DNA from: an uncultured Psychroserpens sp.
GTDB lineage: Bacteria > Bacteroidota > Bacteroidia > Flavobacteriales > Flavobacteriaceae
Direction of reading: 5' to 3'
Assembly: GCF_947503375.1 (NCBI RefSeq)
Contig: NZ_CANNDQ010000001.1
Coordinates: forward strand, 372,001-436,000
DNA: 64,000 bases
Part shown: positions 42,195 to 50,356 of the stretch, piece after piece
Position numbering within the stretch: the first letter of the stretch is position 1
Layout: every line of letters begins with the position of its first letter
Program-made: the position numbers and the translations under genes
Notes under the pieces: model-generated
What the model saw: the letters and a program-made list of their open reading frames with translations, nothing else
What the model was told of the DNA's origin: nothing
The model's database searches: none

Positions 42195-43562
42195 ATGAAA
42201 GTTTGCTTAATTCTTTTTCTTTTATCGTTTTACGTGTCTAATTCACAAGAATTAAAGCGTCAAGCATCACATGGCTTTACACTAAACCTAGTAGATAGTA
42301 CTACTGCTTCTCAATATAGAATGATTGAAGCAAAAGGAATGACCGTACAATATGTGCTTCCAGATAGTAATGCCGACAAAGCAGGTATAATTCATAACGA
42401 TGTCATATTAAGTATTAATAATATTGAGCTTAATAGCTTTGAAGCTCTTAGACACAAAGAGGTTAAACGCGTTCATGGAGATACTTCTGTTTATTCTGTT
42501 TTAAGAGATGGAAAAGCCTTAACATTAAAGGTGAAAATGGTTGGGAACTCAAAAGAACATTTTGAGGGCCTCGTCTTTGACTATGATTCATATGCTTTTG
42601 ATGAAGGACGAGTAAGAACAATTTTTACTTCTGATGGATCTCCTCAAAAAAAACCAGCAATACTATTTGTACCTGGTTACACTTGTTTTTCTTTAGACAA
42701 CATGAATATACATCATCCGTATAGAAAGATTGTCTATGATTTAGCACAAAAAGGATTTTTAGTGATGCGTGCAGAAAAACTAGGTATTGGAGACTCTAGT
42801 AACAAACAAAAATGCACTGAAATTGACTTCAATACTGAAATTGATTCATATAGAAAAGCATTAGAAACCCTTTACCAACATCCAGAAACAGACGTGGATA
42901 ACATTTTCATTTTCGGGCATTCTTTAGGAGGTATGGAAGCGCCTTTTATAGTTGACGGCTTTAATGTTAAAGGTGTTATTTCAATGGGAATCACCATCAA
43001 GTATTGGAAAGAATATCTTATAGAAATGCTGAGAAATCAATTGCCTCGACTAAGGGTTGATTATTTACAAAGTGAAAAAGATTTAAAACTATACGACAAT
43101 CTTTTGCATCAACTACTGGTTAACAAAAAAACACCGCTACAGATGATTACGACAAACAAAGACTTTGCTAGGCTATTATTAAGAGATTTCGGGACATTAG
43201 ATGCCAATATGTTTCTCGGAAGAGACATTAAATTCAGCCAATCTTTAAATGATAAAAATATGATTGAGGCTTGGTTAAAAATTGACACTAAAGTACTATC
43301 GGTTTGGGGAGAAAGCGATATTGAAACTCTTAATGATTTCTCACATAGAGAATTGGTAAATATTATCAACTCAAAACACCCTGAAAACGCCACATTTCTT
43401 GAATTAAAAGATACAGATCACAACTTTTTAAAGATAGAAACTATTGAAAAAAGCTACCAAATAAATAGAGGTGGTAATATAGGAGCACTCATGCCTACGC
43501 ATTTTAACCATAAGGCTATAGACGCTATCTCAGACTGGATCAAAGAAACTATTTCTAATTAA
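42195..43562 (+). CDS. Exported alpha/beta hydrolase with N-terminal PDZ domain
   Basis: 455 residues from 42195 (MKVCLILFLLSFYVSNSQ), a clean signal peptide. Longer starts at 42165, 42180 and 42186 lie on or before the putative -7 box. A PDZ domain covers about 30-115 (GMTVQYVLPDSNADKAGIIH, DVILSINNIEL). The alpha/beta hydrolase follows: oxyanion-type LFVPGYTCFS, nucleophile GHSLGG near 242, an Asp in WGESDIETLND and the His in ELKDTDHNFLK. Likely periplasmic esterase or peptidase; substrate unknown. First gene of a three-gene unit. Confidence 0.85.
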   Translation: MKVCLILFLLSFYVSNSQELKRQASHGFTLNLVDSTTASQYRMIEAKGMTVQYVLPDSNADKAGIIHNDVILSINNIELNSFEALRHKEVKRVHGDTSVYSVLRDGKALTLKVKMVGNSKEHFEGLVFDYDSYAFDEGRVRTIFTSDGSPQKKPAILFVPGYTCFSLDNMNIHHPYRKIVYDLAQKGFLVMRAEKLGIGDSSNKQKCTEIDFNTEIDSYRKALETLYQHPETDVDNIFIFGHSLGGMEAPFIVDGFNVKGVISMGITIKYWKEYLIEMLRNQLPRLRVDYLQSEKDLKLYDNLLHQLLVNKKTPLQMITTNKDFARLLLRDFGTLDANMFLGRDIKFSQSLNDKNMIEAWLKIDTKVLSVWGESDIETLNDFSHRELVNIINSKHPENATFLELKDTDHNFLKIETIEKSYQINRGGNIGALMPTHFNHKAIDAISDWIKETISN

Positions 43563-43572
43563 TTTATACATC

Positions 43573-44268
43573 ATGAAAAAACACATCCAATTCGTTTTTA
43601 TAATGGTTTTTACCATTTCCTATTTATCAAGTGCGCAAACTGTAGATAACATTTTAAAAGAACATTTTAAAGTGATCAATCAAGATAAAATATCAAATTT
43701 AACATCTAAAACAACTAAGGGTATTTTGTATCAAAATGGTTTTGAGGTTGATTTATATGTTGCTCAAAAAAGAGCTGATAAAATGAGGCAAGTTTTATCT
43801 TTCAACGGTCAAAATCATACTGTAGTGTTTAATCAAAATAATGGTTGGGAACAAAATCAATTTGCTGGTCATACGCAGCCTCAAGCTTTTAATGATGCTC
43901 AAGTTGCTTCTATAAAAATTAGTGCTAATCTAGACTCAAGAATAAAATCATATGTTAACAATAATGCTGCTTTTGAATACATAGGCATCGAACTACTAGA
44001 AAATGAGGAACATTACAAACTCAAACTCGAAACACAAGGTATTGGTGAAGAACATGTATGGATAAATAAAAAAACATACACACTTACTCAAATAAAAAAT
44101 ATAAAAAGTAATGTCGTAACACTCTTTAAAGATTATAAGACTGTAAATGGTATGTTGTTTCCCCATGAAACACACATAAAATCACCAGCGGGTGAAGCAA
44201 AAATTATTATTACCTCAATTGAGTTTAATTTAGATATGGACGATGTACTTTTCAAAATTAAATCCTAA
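43573..44268 (+). CDS. Exported LolA-like protein
   Basis: 231 residues: a signal peptide (HIQFVFIMVFTISYLSSAQ) and a beta-rich domain (KTTKGILYQNGFEVDLYVAQ, HVWINKKTYTLTQIKNI, PHETHIKSPAGEAKI) like the LolA/LolB/MucE-type outer-membrane lipoprotein-sorting fold. It might bind lipid or lipoprotein tails. 10 nt after the hydrolase stop and 6 nt before the next gene, so operonic. Confidence 0.7.
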   Translation: MKKHIQFVFIMVFTISYLSSAQTVDNILKEHFKVINQDKISNLTSKTTKGILYQNGFEVDLYVAQKRADKMRQVLSFNGQNHTVVFNQNNGWEQNQFAGHTQPQAFNDAQVASIKISANLDSRIKSYVNNNAAFEYIGIELLENEEHYKLKLETQGIGEEHVWINKKTYTLTQIKNIKSNVVTLFKDYKTVNGMLFPHETHIKSPAGEAKIIITSIEFNLDMDDVLFKIKS

Positions 44269-44274
44269 CCTAAG

Positions 44275-45258
44275 ATGAAACGATTATTAATATTTTTACC
44301 CCTATTAACAGTAACAATCAATTGTAGCCAGAGTCAAGAAAAGAACTTTACTTATGTTGAAACCGCCAATAAGTTACTTGAGGTAATCCAAAATTATGAT
44401 GCTTTAGCCTTTTCTGAAAACCATAGTATGAGTAGTGACGATCACTTTATATTAGACCTAATAAACAATAAGGTTTTTTCACACTATATAAATGATATTG
44501 TTATTGAAGCTGGTAATGTTAGATATCAGCAATTGGTTGATGACTATATATTGAACAACAAAGACGTATCTTTAAATGAATTAAAAAAAATATGGTTTGA
44601 TACCACACAATTAGGAATTGGTGATTGCCCATTTTACGAGACTCTTTTGCAAAAAATCAAATCTATTAATTCAGCATTAGCCGAAACACATAAAATTAGA
44701 GTTTTGCTTGGAGACCCTCCTATAAAATGGGATGAAATAAACTCTTTTTCCGATTGGCAAAAGTTTCAAAATAGAGAGGCTCATTTTGCAAATATAACGA
44801 TAGAAAAGAGTCTAAAAAAAGAGAGAAAAGCGTTATTAATAGCTGGTGGAGATCACTTCTTAAATACCGAAGGAAGTATTAATAATCTCATAGCATTAAA
44901 AGGCTATAAGGTTTTTACTGTAAGAGCACTAAGTTCAAATGATCTTGAGTTTATTGAATCTAGTGAAGGTGTTTCACAAGCAATAGAGCTTTCTCATGCA
45001 GAACTTATTTTCTTGAAAACACATGAACTTGGTAAGTTATCTGATGATCTGCTCTACAATGAAACTATAGAATTTGGAGAAAAACCAAAAAAGAAACCGA
45101 AACAATCAGTTAAATATCATTTGGATGCATTCCTATACTTAGGAAATATTAATCAATTAGATTCTACACCCACTTTTCCTGAGGTAACTGACGAACTCCA
45201 AATCAAAGCAATTAAGAAAAGGGCAAAACGATTGGGTATGGAAATTATTGATCATTAA
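44275..45258 (+). CDS. Lipoprotein with ChaN/erythromycin-esterase-like fold
   Basis: 327 residues. The lipobox TINCS (about 14-18) makes it a lipoprotein. Blocks YDALAFSENHSMSSDDHFI, DIVIEAGNVRYQQL, VLLGDPPIKWDEI and ALLIAGGDHFLN resemble the ChaN/haem-binding Tiki or erythromycin-esterase superfamily. The acidic and His residues there suggest metal or ligand binding. I give this only as a fold-level guess. Last gene of the PDZ-hydrolase operon; its 3' end is 12 nt from the convergent YHS gene. Confidence 0.55.
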   Translation: MKRLLIFLPLLTVTINCSQSQEKNFTYVETANKLLEVIQNYDALAFSENHSMSSDDHFILDLINNKVFSHYINDIVIEAGNVRYQQLVDDYILNNKDVSLNELKKIWFDTTQLGIGDCPFYETLLQKIKSINSALAETHKIRVLLGDPPIKWDEINSFSDWQKFQNREAHFANITIEKSLKKERKALLIAGGDHFLNTEGSINNLIALKGYKVFTVRALSSNDLEFIESSEGVSQAIELSHAELIFLKTHELGKLSDDLLYNETIEFGEKPKKKPKQSVKYHLDAFLYLGNINQLDSTPTFPEVTDELQIKAIKKRAKRLGMEIIDH

Positions 45259-45270
45259 TTTATTTGCTCA

Positions 45271-46260
45271 TCAGTGATTTGCTGACCTAGAGGCTTCAAT
45301 GATTGTTGTTTTCTCAATCCAATTTTTTCCACCATCAACAGAGGTGTCTATATGGTATTGAAATGAATTATTAGTGACATTGTAAAAAGTAATCCTGTTT
45401 AGGTATTGACCTGATGGGTCTAGCTCCCAGTATTTCGTTTGAAATATCATTTTTTCACTAACCAATTCTCCTTCTATTAATGCTTTATTACCTAGTGTAT
45501 TGTTTTGCACCCAAGTCATACTCCATTTACCTAAATTTGCGTCATACGTTCTCACGTTAATTCCTTGTACTGGCATTCCTTTCCCCCAATAATCAATTAT
45601 AGACATGCCATCTGGAGTAAACTGTCCGTACCATCTTCCTTTGGTTTCACTGTAAGTACCATCATTTCTTTTTTGCTTATAATTGACCTCCCAATTTCCT
45701 ACCAAAAAAGCCATTTGTAATGTCTCTGGAGGCGCTTTAGCACTCATCCCAAATGGGATTTTTAAACCTTTATATTTATCTTCTGTAACTTTCCAAATAC
45801 TATCTGCTTGCTGCAACATATTTTTCTCAGGTTCGGCCATCCAAAATGATTTTGCATCAAACGATGGGTTTTTAAAGAACAAGTATAGTTTTTCATTCTT
45901 GATCAAATAAGATTCTGGATTTACATCAAAACGCTGAGGGTTAAATCCATATTTGCCTGATGGTGCTCCCAAACCAAACGCGCAGTAGCCTCCATATTGT
46001 GGCAAAAATTTTTCTGGTGATTTCTTAAAAGCTTTCAAATTAGCTTTGCCAATAAAGTTATAAATAAGCCCTTCATATTCGTAGGTGATTTCAGAATTTC
46101 CTTTTTTAGGTTCGCCATCAAAATAACTAACAGGATCGTAACCTTTTAGTGCTAGATTATTATCGTCTACATTATAAAAAGATTTTCCTACAAGACGATT
46201 ATTTTGTGCCCAAGAAGCTGTAAAGCAGATTAAACTAAATAGAAAAATTATTTGTTTCAT
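45271..46260 (-). CDS. Exported YHS-domain protein with DUF1579-like C-terminus
   Basis: 329 residues from the ATG at 46260 (KQIIFLFSLICFTASWAQ, signal peptide); the open frame extends 33 nt further, but the promoter fits this start. A YHS domain at about 20-95 (LALKGYDPVSYFDGEPKKG, FLPQYGGYCAFGLG) is a small metal/redox-type module. The C-terminal about 170 residues (FLVGNWEVNYKQK, KGRWYGQFTPDGMSIIDYWG, WSMTWVQNNTLG) resemble the DUF1579/lipocalin-like fold. The fusion suggests a sensor or scavenger in the periplasm. An AraC operator ends 54 nt upstream. Confidence 0.8.
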   Translation of the reverse strand: MKQIIFLFSLICFTASWAQNNRLVGKSFYNVDDNNLALKGYDPVSYFDGEPKKGNSEITYEYEGLIYNFIGKANLKAFKKSPEKFLPQYGGYCAFGLGAPSGKYGFNPQRFDVNPESYLIKNEKLYLFFKNPSFDAKSFWMAEPEKNMLQQADSIWKVTEDKYKGLKIPFGMSAKAPPETLQMAFLVGNWEVNYKQKRNDGTYSETKGRWYGQFTPDGMSIIDYWGKGMPVQGINVRTYDANLGKWSMTWVQNNTLGNKALIEGELVSEKMIFQTKYWELDPSGQYLNRITFYNVTNNSFQYHIDTSVDGGKNWIEKTTIIEASRSANH

Positions 46261-46285
46261 GGGTCTCTTTTTAAATTGTTTGCCA

Positions 46286-46293
46286 CAAAACAA
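46286..46293 (-). promoter_or_regulatory. -7-like box of the YHS gene
   Basis: The minus strand reads TTGTTTTG (7 of 8 to TAnnTTTG). It is 21 nt from the ACC end of operator site 3 and 25 nt before the YHS ATG. Confidence 0.5.
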
Positions 46294-46314
46294 ACAATAG
46301 GATTTCTATCAATA

Positions 46315-46363
46315 GGTCAAAAAATTGCTATTGTTTAAATAATACAATAGCAATTTTTCTACC
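46315..46363. promoter_or_regulatory. Palindromic operator sites 3 and 4 (AraC-type)
   Basis: GGTCAAAAAATTGCTA (46315-46330) and, reading right to left, GGTAGAAAAATTGCTA (46363-46348) form an inverted repeat of at least 15 bp in the core. It repeats the 42106-42148 element. The left arm faces the YHS gene and the right arm faces a plus-strand promoter without a protein gene. Confidence 0.75.
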
Positions 46364-46384
46364 CAAATCAACGGAAGCAAAAAT

Positions 46385-46392
46385 TATTTTTA
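46385..46392 (+). promoter_or_regulatory. -7 box of the candidate small RNA
   Basis: TATTTTTA, exactly 21 nt after the ACC end of operator site 4. Predicted transcription start about 46399. Confidence 0.5.
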
Positions 46393-46398
46393 CAACGT

Positions 46399-46520
46399 AT
46401 TCATCCATTTAATTGATTGTATAGTTTGAGGTCTATTTTTAATTTTTTATATAGATGTTTCCTCTTTTTAATTGGATTGTATACTTGGGCGCATAGTCGT
46501 AGTTTCTATGCGCCTTTTTT
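46399..46520 (+). ncRNA. Candidate small RNA under AraC-type control
   Basis: A predicted transcript of about 120 nt from the promoter at 46385-46392 to the terminator ending at 46520. No good ribosome-bound coding frame lies between. Evidence is positional only: a conserved operator and -7 spacing on one side and a strong orphan terminator on the other. It could instead be a leader or an attenuator for the AraC gene downstream. Confidence 0.4.
46488..46520 (+). terminator. Strong orphan intrinsic terminator
   Basis: GGCGCATAG / CTATGCGCC, a perfect 9-bp GC-rich stem with a 9-nt loop, followed by six T. It is oriented on the plus strand, with no plus-strand gene upstream before 45258. Confidence 0.9.
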
Positions 46521-46646
46521 ATAAATATATCTACATTTTAGTGCAATAATGTCGTTCTGATTTTAAGCAAGACCTCATAAAATTATGTTAAACAACTTCC
46601 TTTTTGTGGTACAAAGAAGTAATTTTTGACCTCTTATCAATCAAGG

Positions 46647-47501
46647 ATGCTTACATATAGTCCAAATACCTTTATTCAAACTAACGAAAAAGGAGGAAAT
46701 CAAATCATTCAATCTTCTGTTAAAAGGCTGTATCATAAAGTACACGAGTCTCCTTATTCTATAAAGATTGCTTTAAGTGGTAAAGAACATTACAAGGTAA
46801 ATTCTAAAGCGCTCACTATTAGCTCTGGCCATTTTCTTTTGGTGAATTCTGGAGAATCAATAGAATGCACAATAGATTCGAAAAAAGAAGTAGAAGGAAA
46901 ATGCATTTATATAGACAATCAAGTACTTAACAACGTCTATAATTCTGTTATCAAAACAAATTATTTTGATGATAAAAAAGAGGATGAGCAGTTCAATTTT
47001 ATTTCCGGAAAATATAATTTTGATCGTAATGATCATCTAAGTCATTTATTAAATTGGTTTATAGATAACAGACCTGTTGATCTAGACGCTTTTTATCATG
47101 AGCTGTCTTTTCAATTGATTTTACATCAAAAAGGAGTAAAACAGGTATTGTCTAAATTAAATTCGATACATCGAATAACACAGTTAGAGTTATATCACAA
47201 GGCAAAAGTAGCCAGAGCATATATCAATGAAAATTATCAAGAAGATATTAGCATTGATGAAATTTCAAAAGAAGCTGGCGTTTCAAAATTTCACTTAATA
47301 AGGGTCTTTAAAAAAATATATGGCATTACACCTTACAACATGCTTGTTCAAACACGACTTAATAAAGCTACAGAATTATTATTAGATAAAGATTTATCAA
47401 TAGAAGAAATTGCTTTGATCACAGGTTTTAAACAGCGACGTACCTTTACACATTCTTTTAAAAATGAATTTGGCTTTTGCCCTTCTGATAAAAGAATTTA
47501 A
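46647..47501 (+). CDS. AraC family transcriptional regulator
   Basis: 284 residues from the ATG at 46647, preceded by AAGG; an in-frame TTG at 46626 is less likely. The N-terminal about 180 residues form a cupin-like sensor (SALTISSGHFLLVNSGES). The C-terminal about 100 residues hold two helix-turn-helix motifs: ISIDEISKEAGVSKFHL and LSIEEIALITGFKQRRTF, with the PxDKR-like end CPSDKR. It sits at the centre of a set of genes sharing the GGT-N5-AATTGCTA operator and is the obvious candidate to bind it; no proof exists in the sequence. Confidence 0.93.
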   Translation: MLTYSPNTFIQTNEKGGNQIIQSSVKRLYHKVHESPYSIKIALSGKEHYKVNSKALTISSGHFLLVNSGESIECTIDSKKEVEGKCIYIDNQVLNNVYNSVIKTNYFDDKKEDEQFNFISGKYNFDRNDHLSHLLNWFIDNRPVDLDAFYHELSFQLILHQKGVKQVLSKLNSIHRITQLELYHKAKVARAYINENYQEDISIDEISKEAGVSKFHLIRVFKKIYGITPYNMLVQTRLNKATELLLDKDLSIEEIALITGFKQRRTFTHSFKNEFGFCPSDKRI

Positions 47502-47558
47502 CTTTTTATTTTTCTGAACGTTTTAAAAAATAAGCTTCTATACAATCTAAATCTAGAT

Positions 47559-47574
47559 TAGCAGTTTTTTAACC
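47559..47574 (-). promoter_or_regulatory. Operator site 5
   Basis: The minus strand reads GGTTAAAAAACTGCTA, one C for T in the core. Read forward, its ACC end lies 54 nt before the ATG of the SnoaL-like gene and 21 nt before a -7-like TATTTTGT (47596-47603). Confidence 0.65.
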
Positions 47575-47595
47575 CTTATCAATTCCTCTAAAACA

Positions 47596-47603
47596 TATTT
47601 TGT
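47596..47603 (+). promoter_or_regulatory. -7-like box of the SnoaL-like gene
   Basis: TATTTTGT; the first four positions match. Same 21-nt spacing from operator 5 and 25 nt to the ATG as at the YHS gene. Confidence 0.4.
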
Positions 47604-47628
47604 TTGCTCACATAAAACCTCATCAAAA

Positions 47629-48084
47629 ATGAAAAATTTATTTATTGTGCTACTATTGTTTATCTACAATTCATATCACGCTCAAAACAAGGATGATATT
47701 AAACACCTTGAAGATCTAACGCATTCTATAGCTAAAGGTGTAAATACTAAAAACCATGAAGCTATATCAAATGCCTTTGTCCATCCATCTGCGCTGATAT
47801 ATTCTACTTTTTCTGGTTTATCTAATGGTTCTTACTCAAAAGAACTCAATACTGCGCAAGGACTTTCAGATTTTGTAAAAAATTTTAATAAGCCATTAGA
47901 ACAAATATTCGATTTTGTAAATGTGAATCTGCTCTCTAACGGTAGAGCTACAGTATCTACCTATTATTATGTAAAAATTGATGGCAAAAAATCACATCAA
48001 GGACATGAGTTTTATTCAGCAATTAAAACATCTAACGGTTGGAAGTTTGTTTCCTTAATTTTCACTACAGAACCATGGAATTAA
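47629..48084 (+). CDS. Exported SnoaL/NTF2-like protein
   Basis: 151 residues: a signal peptide (KNLFIVLLLFIYNSYHAQ) and an NTF2-fold domain (SIAKGVNTKNHEAISNAFVHP, ATVSTYYYVKI, GHEFYSAIKTSNGWKFVSL). SnoaL/DUF4440-like proteins bind small hydrophobic ligands or have cryptic enzyme activity. It lies between the AraC gene and the DUF2911 gene and has an operator at a fixed distance. No active-site assignment is possible. Confidence 0.75.
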   Translation: MKNLFIVLLLFIYNSYHAQNKDDIKHLEDLTHSIAKGVNTKNHEAISNAFVHPSALIYSTFSGLSNGSYSKELNTAQGLSDFVKNFNKPLEQIFDFVNVNLLSNGRATVSTYYYVKIDGKKSHQGHEFYSAIKTSNGWKFVSLIFTTEPWN

Positions 48085-48124
48085 AAATCTAACTTGAGTT
48101 TTAATATGTTGAACCAATCTCATA

Positions 48125-49228
48125 TTAAGATCGTACTGGTATTTGATATGTTCCTGACTCCATCTCTGAAATAACTTCATTTATTCTAGCTATATGCTGT
48201 TGTGGTGGAGAAAGATCTAATGTTTTTTTCATTAGTTCTACAGCTTTCTCATGATTACCTAGAAAATAGTTGGAAACAGCATCATTGGTATATAAATACC
48301 ACTGGTCAGGATATTTTTGATGTGCCAATTTTAATAGGTCTAGTGCTAGTGCGTAGTTCTTTGAATCTATTAAGCTCTTACTTAAATAAAATGCATCTCC
48401 ATCGCTGTAATCTAAAGCCGCAATTTCTTCTATCATAGCACTTAGCTGCTCTTTTATGTTTAATTTCGACAGCGCATAGAATTTTGTGCTTACATTGGTT
48501 AAATTCTTATTAGCAGCAAACCCTCCATAACCACCATTTATAGATCTATTTGCCCACTCTAAAGCCTCCTCTAAATTAATATTTCTGTTAATACACCAAG
48601 ATGCTGCATCGTTCCAAGCTTGCCATCGGTTGGTATTCTCTCCTCTCAATTCAGCTCTAAAACTATTAATTACCGTTGTGTTTAGATCTACCGATACTTT
48701 GAAAGGTATTTGCTTATCAGCCCATTCTAAAGCTATTTCGACAGCATCTTCTTCCCAATTCAAAAATTCATAATCTAATTTTTCGCTGAATTGGCAAGGT
48801 CTAGAGGCGACTTCAACCCTTAAAGAGATATCTTCCTCCATGTTTAAATAGTAACTTCCCCAAAGATTGTTAGCATGTGCGAATATAAGTGTATGCGTAT
48901 TGTCTCCTGGTATGACATGAAATCCATATTTACCTGCTTTTAAAGGCTGACCATTTATGGCAACATCTGTAGAAAACTCTATTGTAGTATTCATATTTGC
49001 TCCAGCTCGCCATGCTATTGGGTCTCCGTTTTTAGGTATCACACTGCTATTCCAAACATCTCTGCCGTTAACTGAAGGACTACTATACTTAATCGTGATG
49101 TCTGTAACTCCTAAACGTTGTGACTCTGAAACCAAATTACTGGCTTGTGGTATCTTCATGGAATGGAATTGTGCGTGACAAAAACCAAAAAAAGATAGGG
49201 CGGTAATTATCAATAATAATTGCTTCAT
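48125..49228 (-). CDS. Exported DUF2911 protein with C-terminal helical repeats
   Basis: 367 residues: a signal peptide (KQLLLIITALSFFGFCHAQF), then a DUF2911 beta domain (about 30-175: VTDITIKYSSPSVNGRDVW, AWRAGANMNTTIEFSTDV, KAGKYGFHVIPGD) followed by TPR-like helices (about 210-350: DAFYLSKSLIDSKNYALALDLL, NHEKAVELMKKTLDLSP). Common in flavobacteria; function unknown. An operator half-site lies 55 nt upstream. Confidence 0.85.
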   Translation of the reverse strand: MKQLLLIITALSFFGFCHAQFHSMKIPQASNLVSESQRLGVTDITIKYSSPSVNGRDVWNSSVIPKNGDPIAWRAGANMNTTIEFSTDVAINGQPLKAGKYGFHVIPGDNTHTLIFAHANNLWGSYYLNMEEDISLRVEVASRPCQFSEKLDYEFLNWEEDAVEIALEWADKQIPFKVSVDLNTTVINSFRAELRGENTNRWQAWNDAASWCINRNINLEEALEWANRSINGGYGGFAANKNLTNVSTKFYALSKLNIKEQLSAMIEEIAALDYSDGDAFYLSKSLIDSKNYALALDLLKLAHQKYPDQWYLYTNDAVSNYFLGNHEKAVELMKKTLDLSPPQQHIARINEVISEMESGTYQIPVRS

Positions 49229-49254
49229 GATCTTAAGTATTAATGTTAATTATA

Positions 49255-49262
49255 CAAAAGAG
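49255..49262 (-). promoter_or_regulatory. -7-like box of the DUF2911 gene
   Basis: The minus strand reads CTCTTTTG, where only the TTTG half matches. It is exactly 21 nt from the ACC end of operator 6. Confidence 0.35.
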
Positions 49263-49283
49263 CAGAATTTAAGACATTTAAAA

Positions 49284-49299
49284 GGTTAATTAATTGCTA
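49284..49299 (+). promoter_or_regulatory. Operator site 6
   Basis: GGTTAATTAATTGCTA. The edge GGT and the core AATTGCTA match the palindrome arms with the same 5-nt spacing. Read on the minus strand, the ACC end faces the DUF2911 gene. Confidence 0.6.
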
Positions 49300-49507
49300 T
49301 TTTAAAGGGTCTATAGAACAATACCTCCTTTTTAGTCTTACATAAAAATATAATCACTTTTACTGAAAAGCCCAACTACAAAATATGACGACATATCCAG
49401 CGAAACGTTGACAACCTGCCACCTATGGCTTCATAACAACTAATCGAAATTCAAATTTCTGAAAGCCTTGGCACTATAAGCTTATTTGATAGAAACAGGA
49501 TCTACTA

Positions 49508-50227
49508 TTAATTACTTCGATCTTTCGGAACTTCAAAGGAAGACAACGATTTTCCTAAAAACGTTTCTACTCTTTTGATCAAGTCGTTGTGCTTTGCCTT
49601 TATTTCTTCAGTTTCTTTATCACCAACCCTAAATATCAAATGACCATGAGGTCCTCGATTATTAATAAATGGCTCATACCCATGCCACTGAAAATTTGGC
49701 AACCCTAAGTCTTCATGCTCTAAATTTGGTGCGTATATCATGTAATGCGGATAATATATAGCAGGCATACCTAAAGGTGATCTAGGCACCATGTTAACAG
49801 GTGATAACATATATGAAATACCTAACTCTTTAGGCGCACTAAAGGTTCCGTCTTTAAACCCCTTTGCAACTCTACGTTTAATCTCATTAGGCTCCACGCC
49901 TTCAGCAATCCACTTGCCGATTTTCAATATTCTTTTTACTTGATGGTTTTGACCAACTTTATCATATGCAACTGGAACGAAAGCATTATCCATACCTGGA
50001 ATTCTCTGTACCATTGTTACGAACCCATTTTCACTTTTCTTTACGAGCTCATAACCTTCCTTTATATTAAACAAATAAATTCCTGAACTATCCCTTAAGT
50101 GTTCAGGTAAAGCACTTAATGCTATATCTCTTTCTAGATCAATAGGGAAAACAATAGTGTTCAAGGGTTTTGTTTGGGCACATGCGCTAGTTATGATAAA
50201 TAACATGAAAATTTTGAAGTATCTCAT
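49508..50227 (-). CDS. Lipoprotein of unknown function
   Basis: 239 residues from the ATG at 50227 (RYFKIFMLFIITSACAQTK), a lipoprotein signal with lipobox ITSAC; the open frame continues to 50299, but that extension lies before the signal peptide. The mature part has His-rich motifs (NFQWHGYEPFINNRGPHGHL, YYPHYMIYAPN) that could bind a metal, and a long helical C-terminus. I do not recognise the family. No obvious operon partner. Confidence 0.65.
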   Translation of the reverse strand: MRYFKIFMLFIITSACAQTKPLNTIVFPIDLERDIALSALPEHLRDSSGIYLFNIKEGYELVKKSENGFVTMVQRIPGMDNAFVPVAYDKVGQNHQVKRILKIGKWIAEGVEPNEIKRRVAKGFKDGTFSAPKELGISYMLSPVNMVPRSPLGMPAIYYPHYMIYAPNLEHEDLGLPNFQWHGYEPFINNRGPHGHLIFRVGDKETEEIKAKHNDLIKRVETFLGKSLSSFEVPKDRSN

Positions 50228-50356
50228 TGTCTGTGTTTTTTTTATAAAACAACCATCCCATATAATTGGGGACAAAAAATGTTTTAAAAGTCGTACCAAA
50301 ACAAATTGCGCGCTAAAGTAGCAGTATATTGGTTTGCAGATAAGTGAGGCGATTAC

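Larger units (their letters stand above)
46261..46646. other. 386-nt divergent intergenic region with operators, sRNA candidate and AraC promoter
   Basis: Contains, from left: the YHS -7-like box (46293-46286), the palindromic operator (46315-46363), a plus-strand -7 box (46385-46392), a terminator (46488-46520) and the AraC leader. No protein-coding frame upstream of the terminator is convincing. Confidence 0.7.

Noticed and set aside
49380..49500. Somewhat less AT-rich stretch that could be a gene remnant or integron attachment site.
   Set aside because: Stops in every frame, no inverted repeat of the expected shape, and no recognisable protein fragment.
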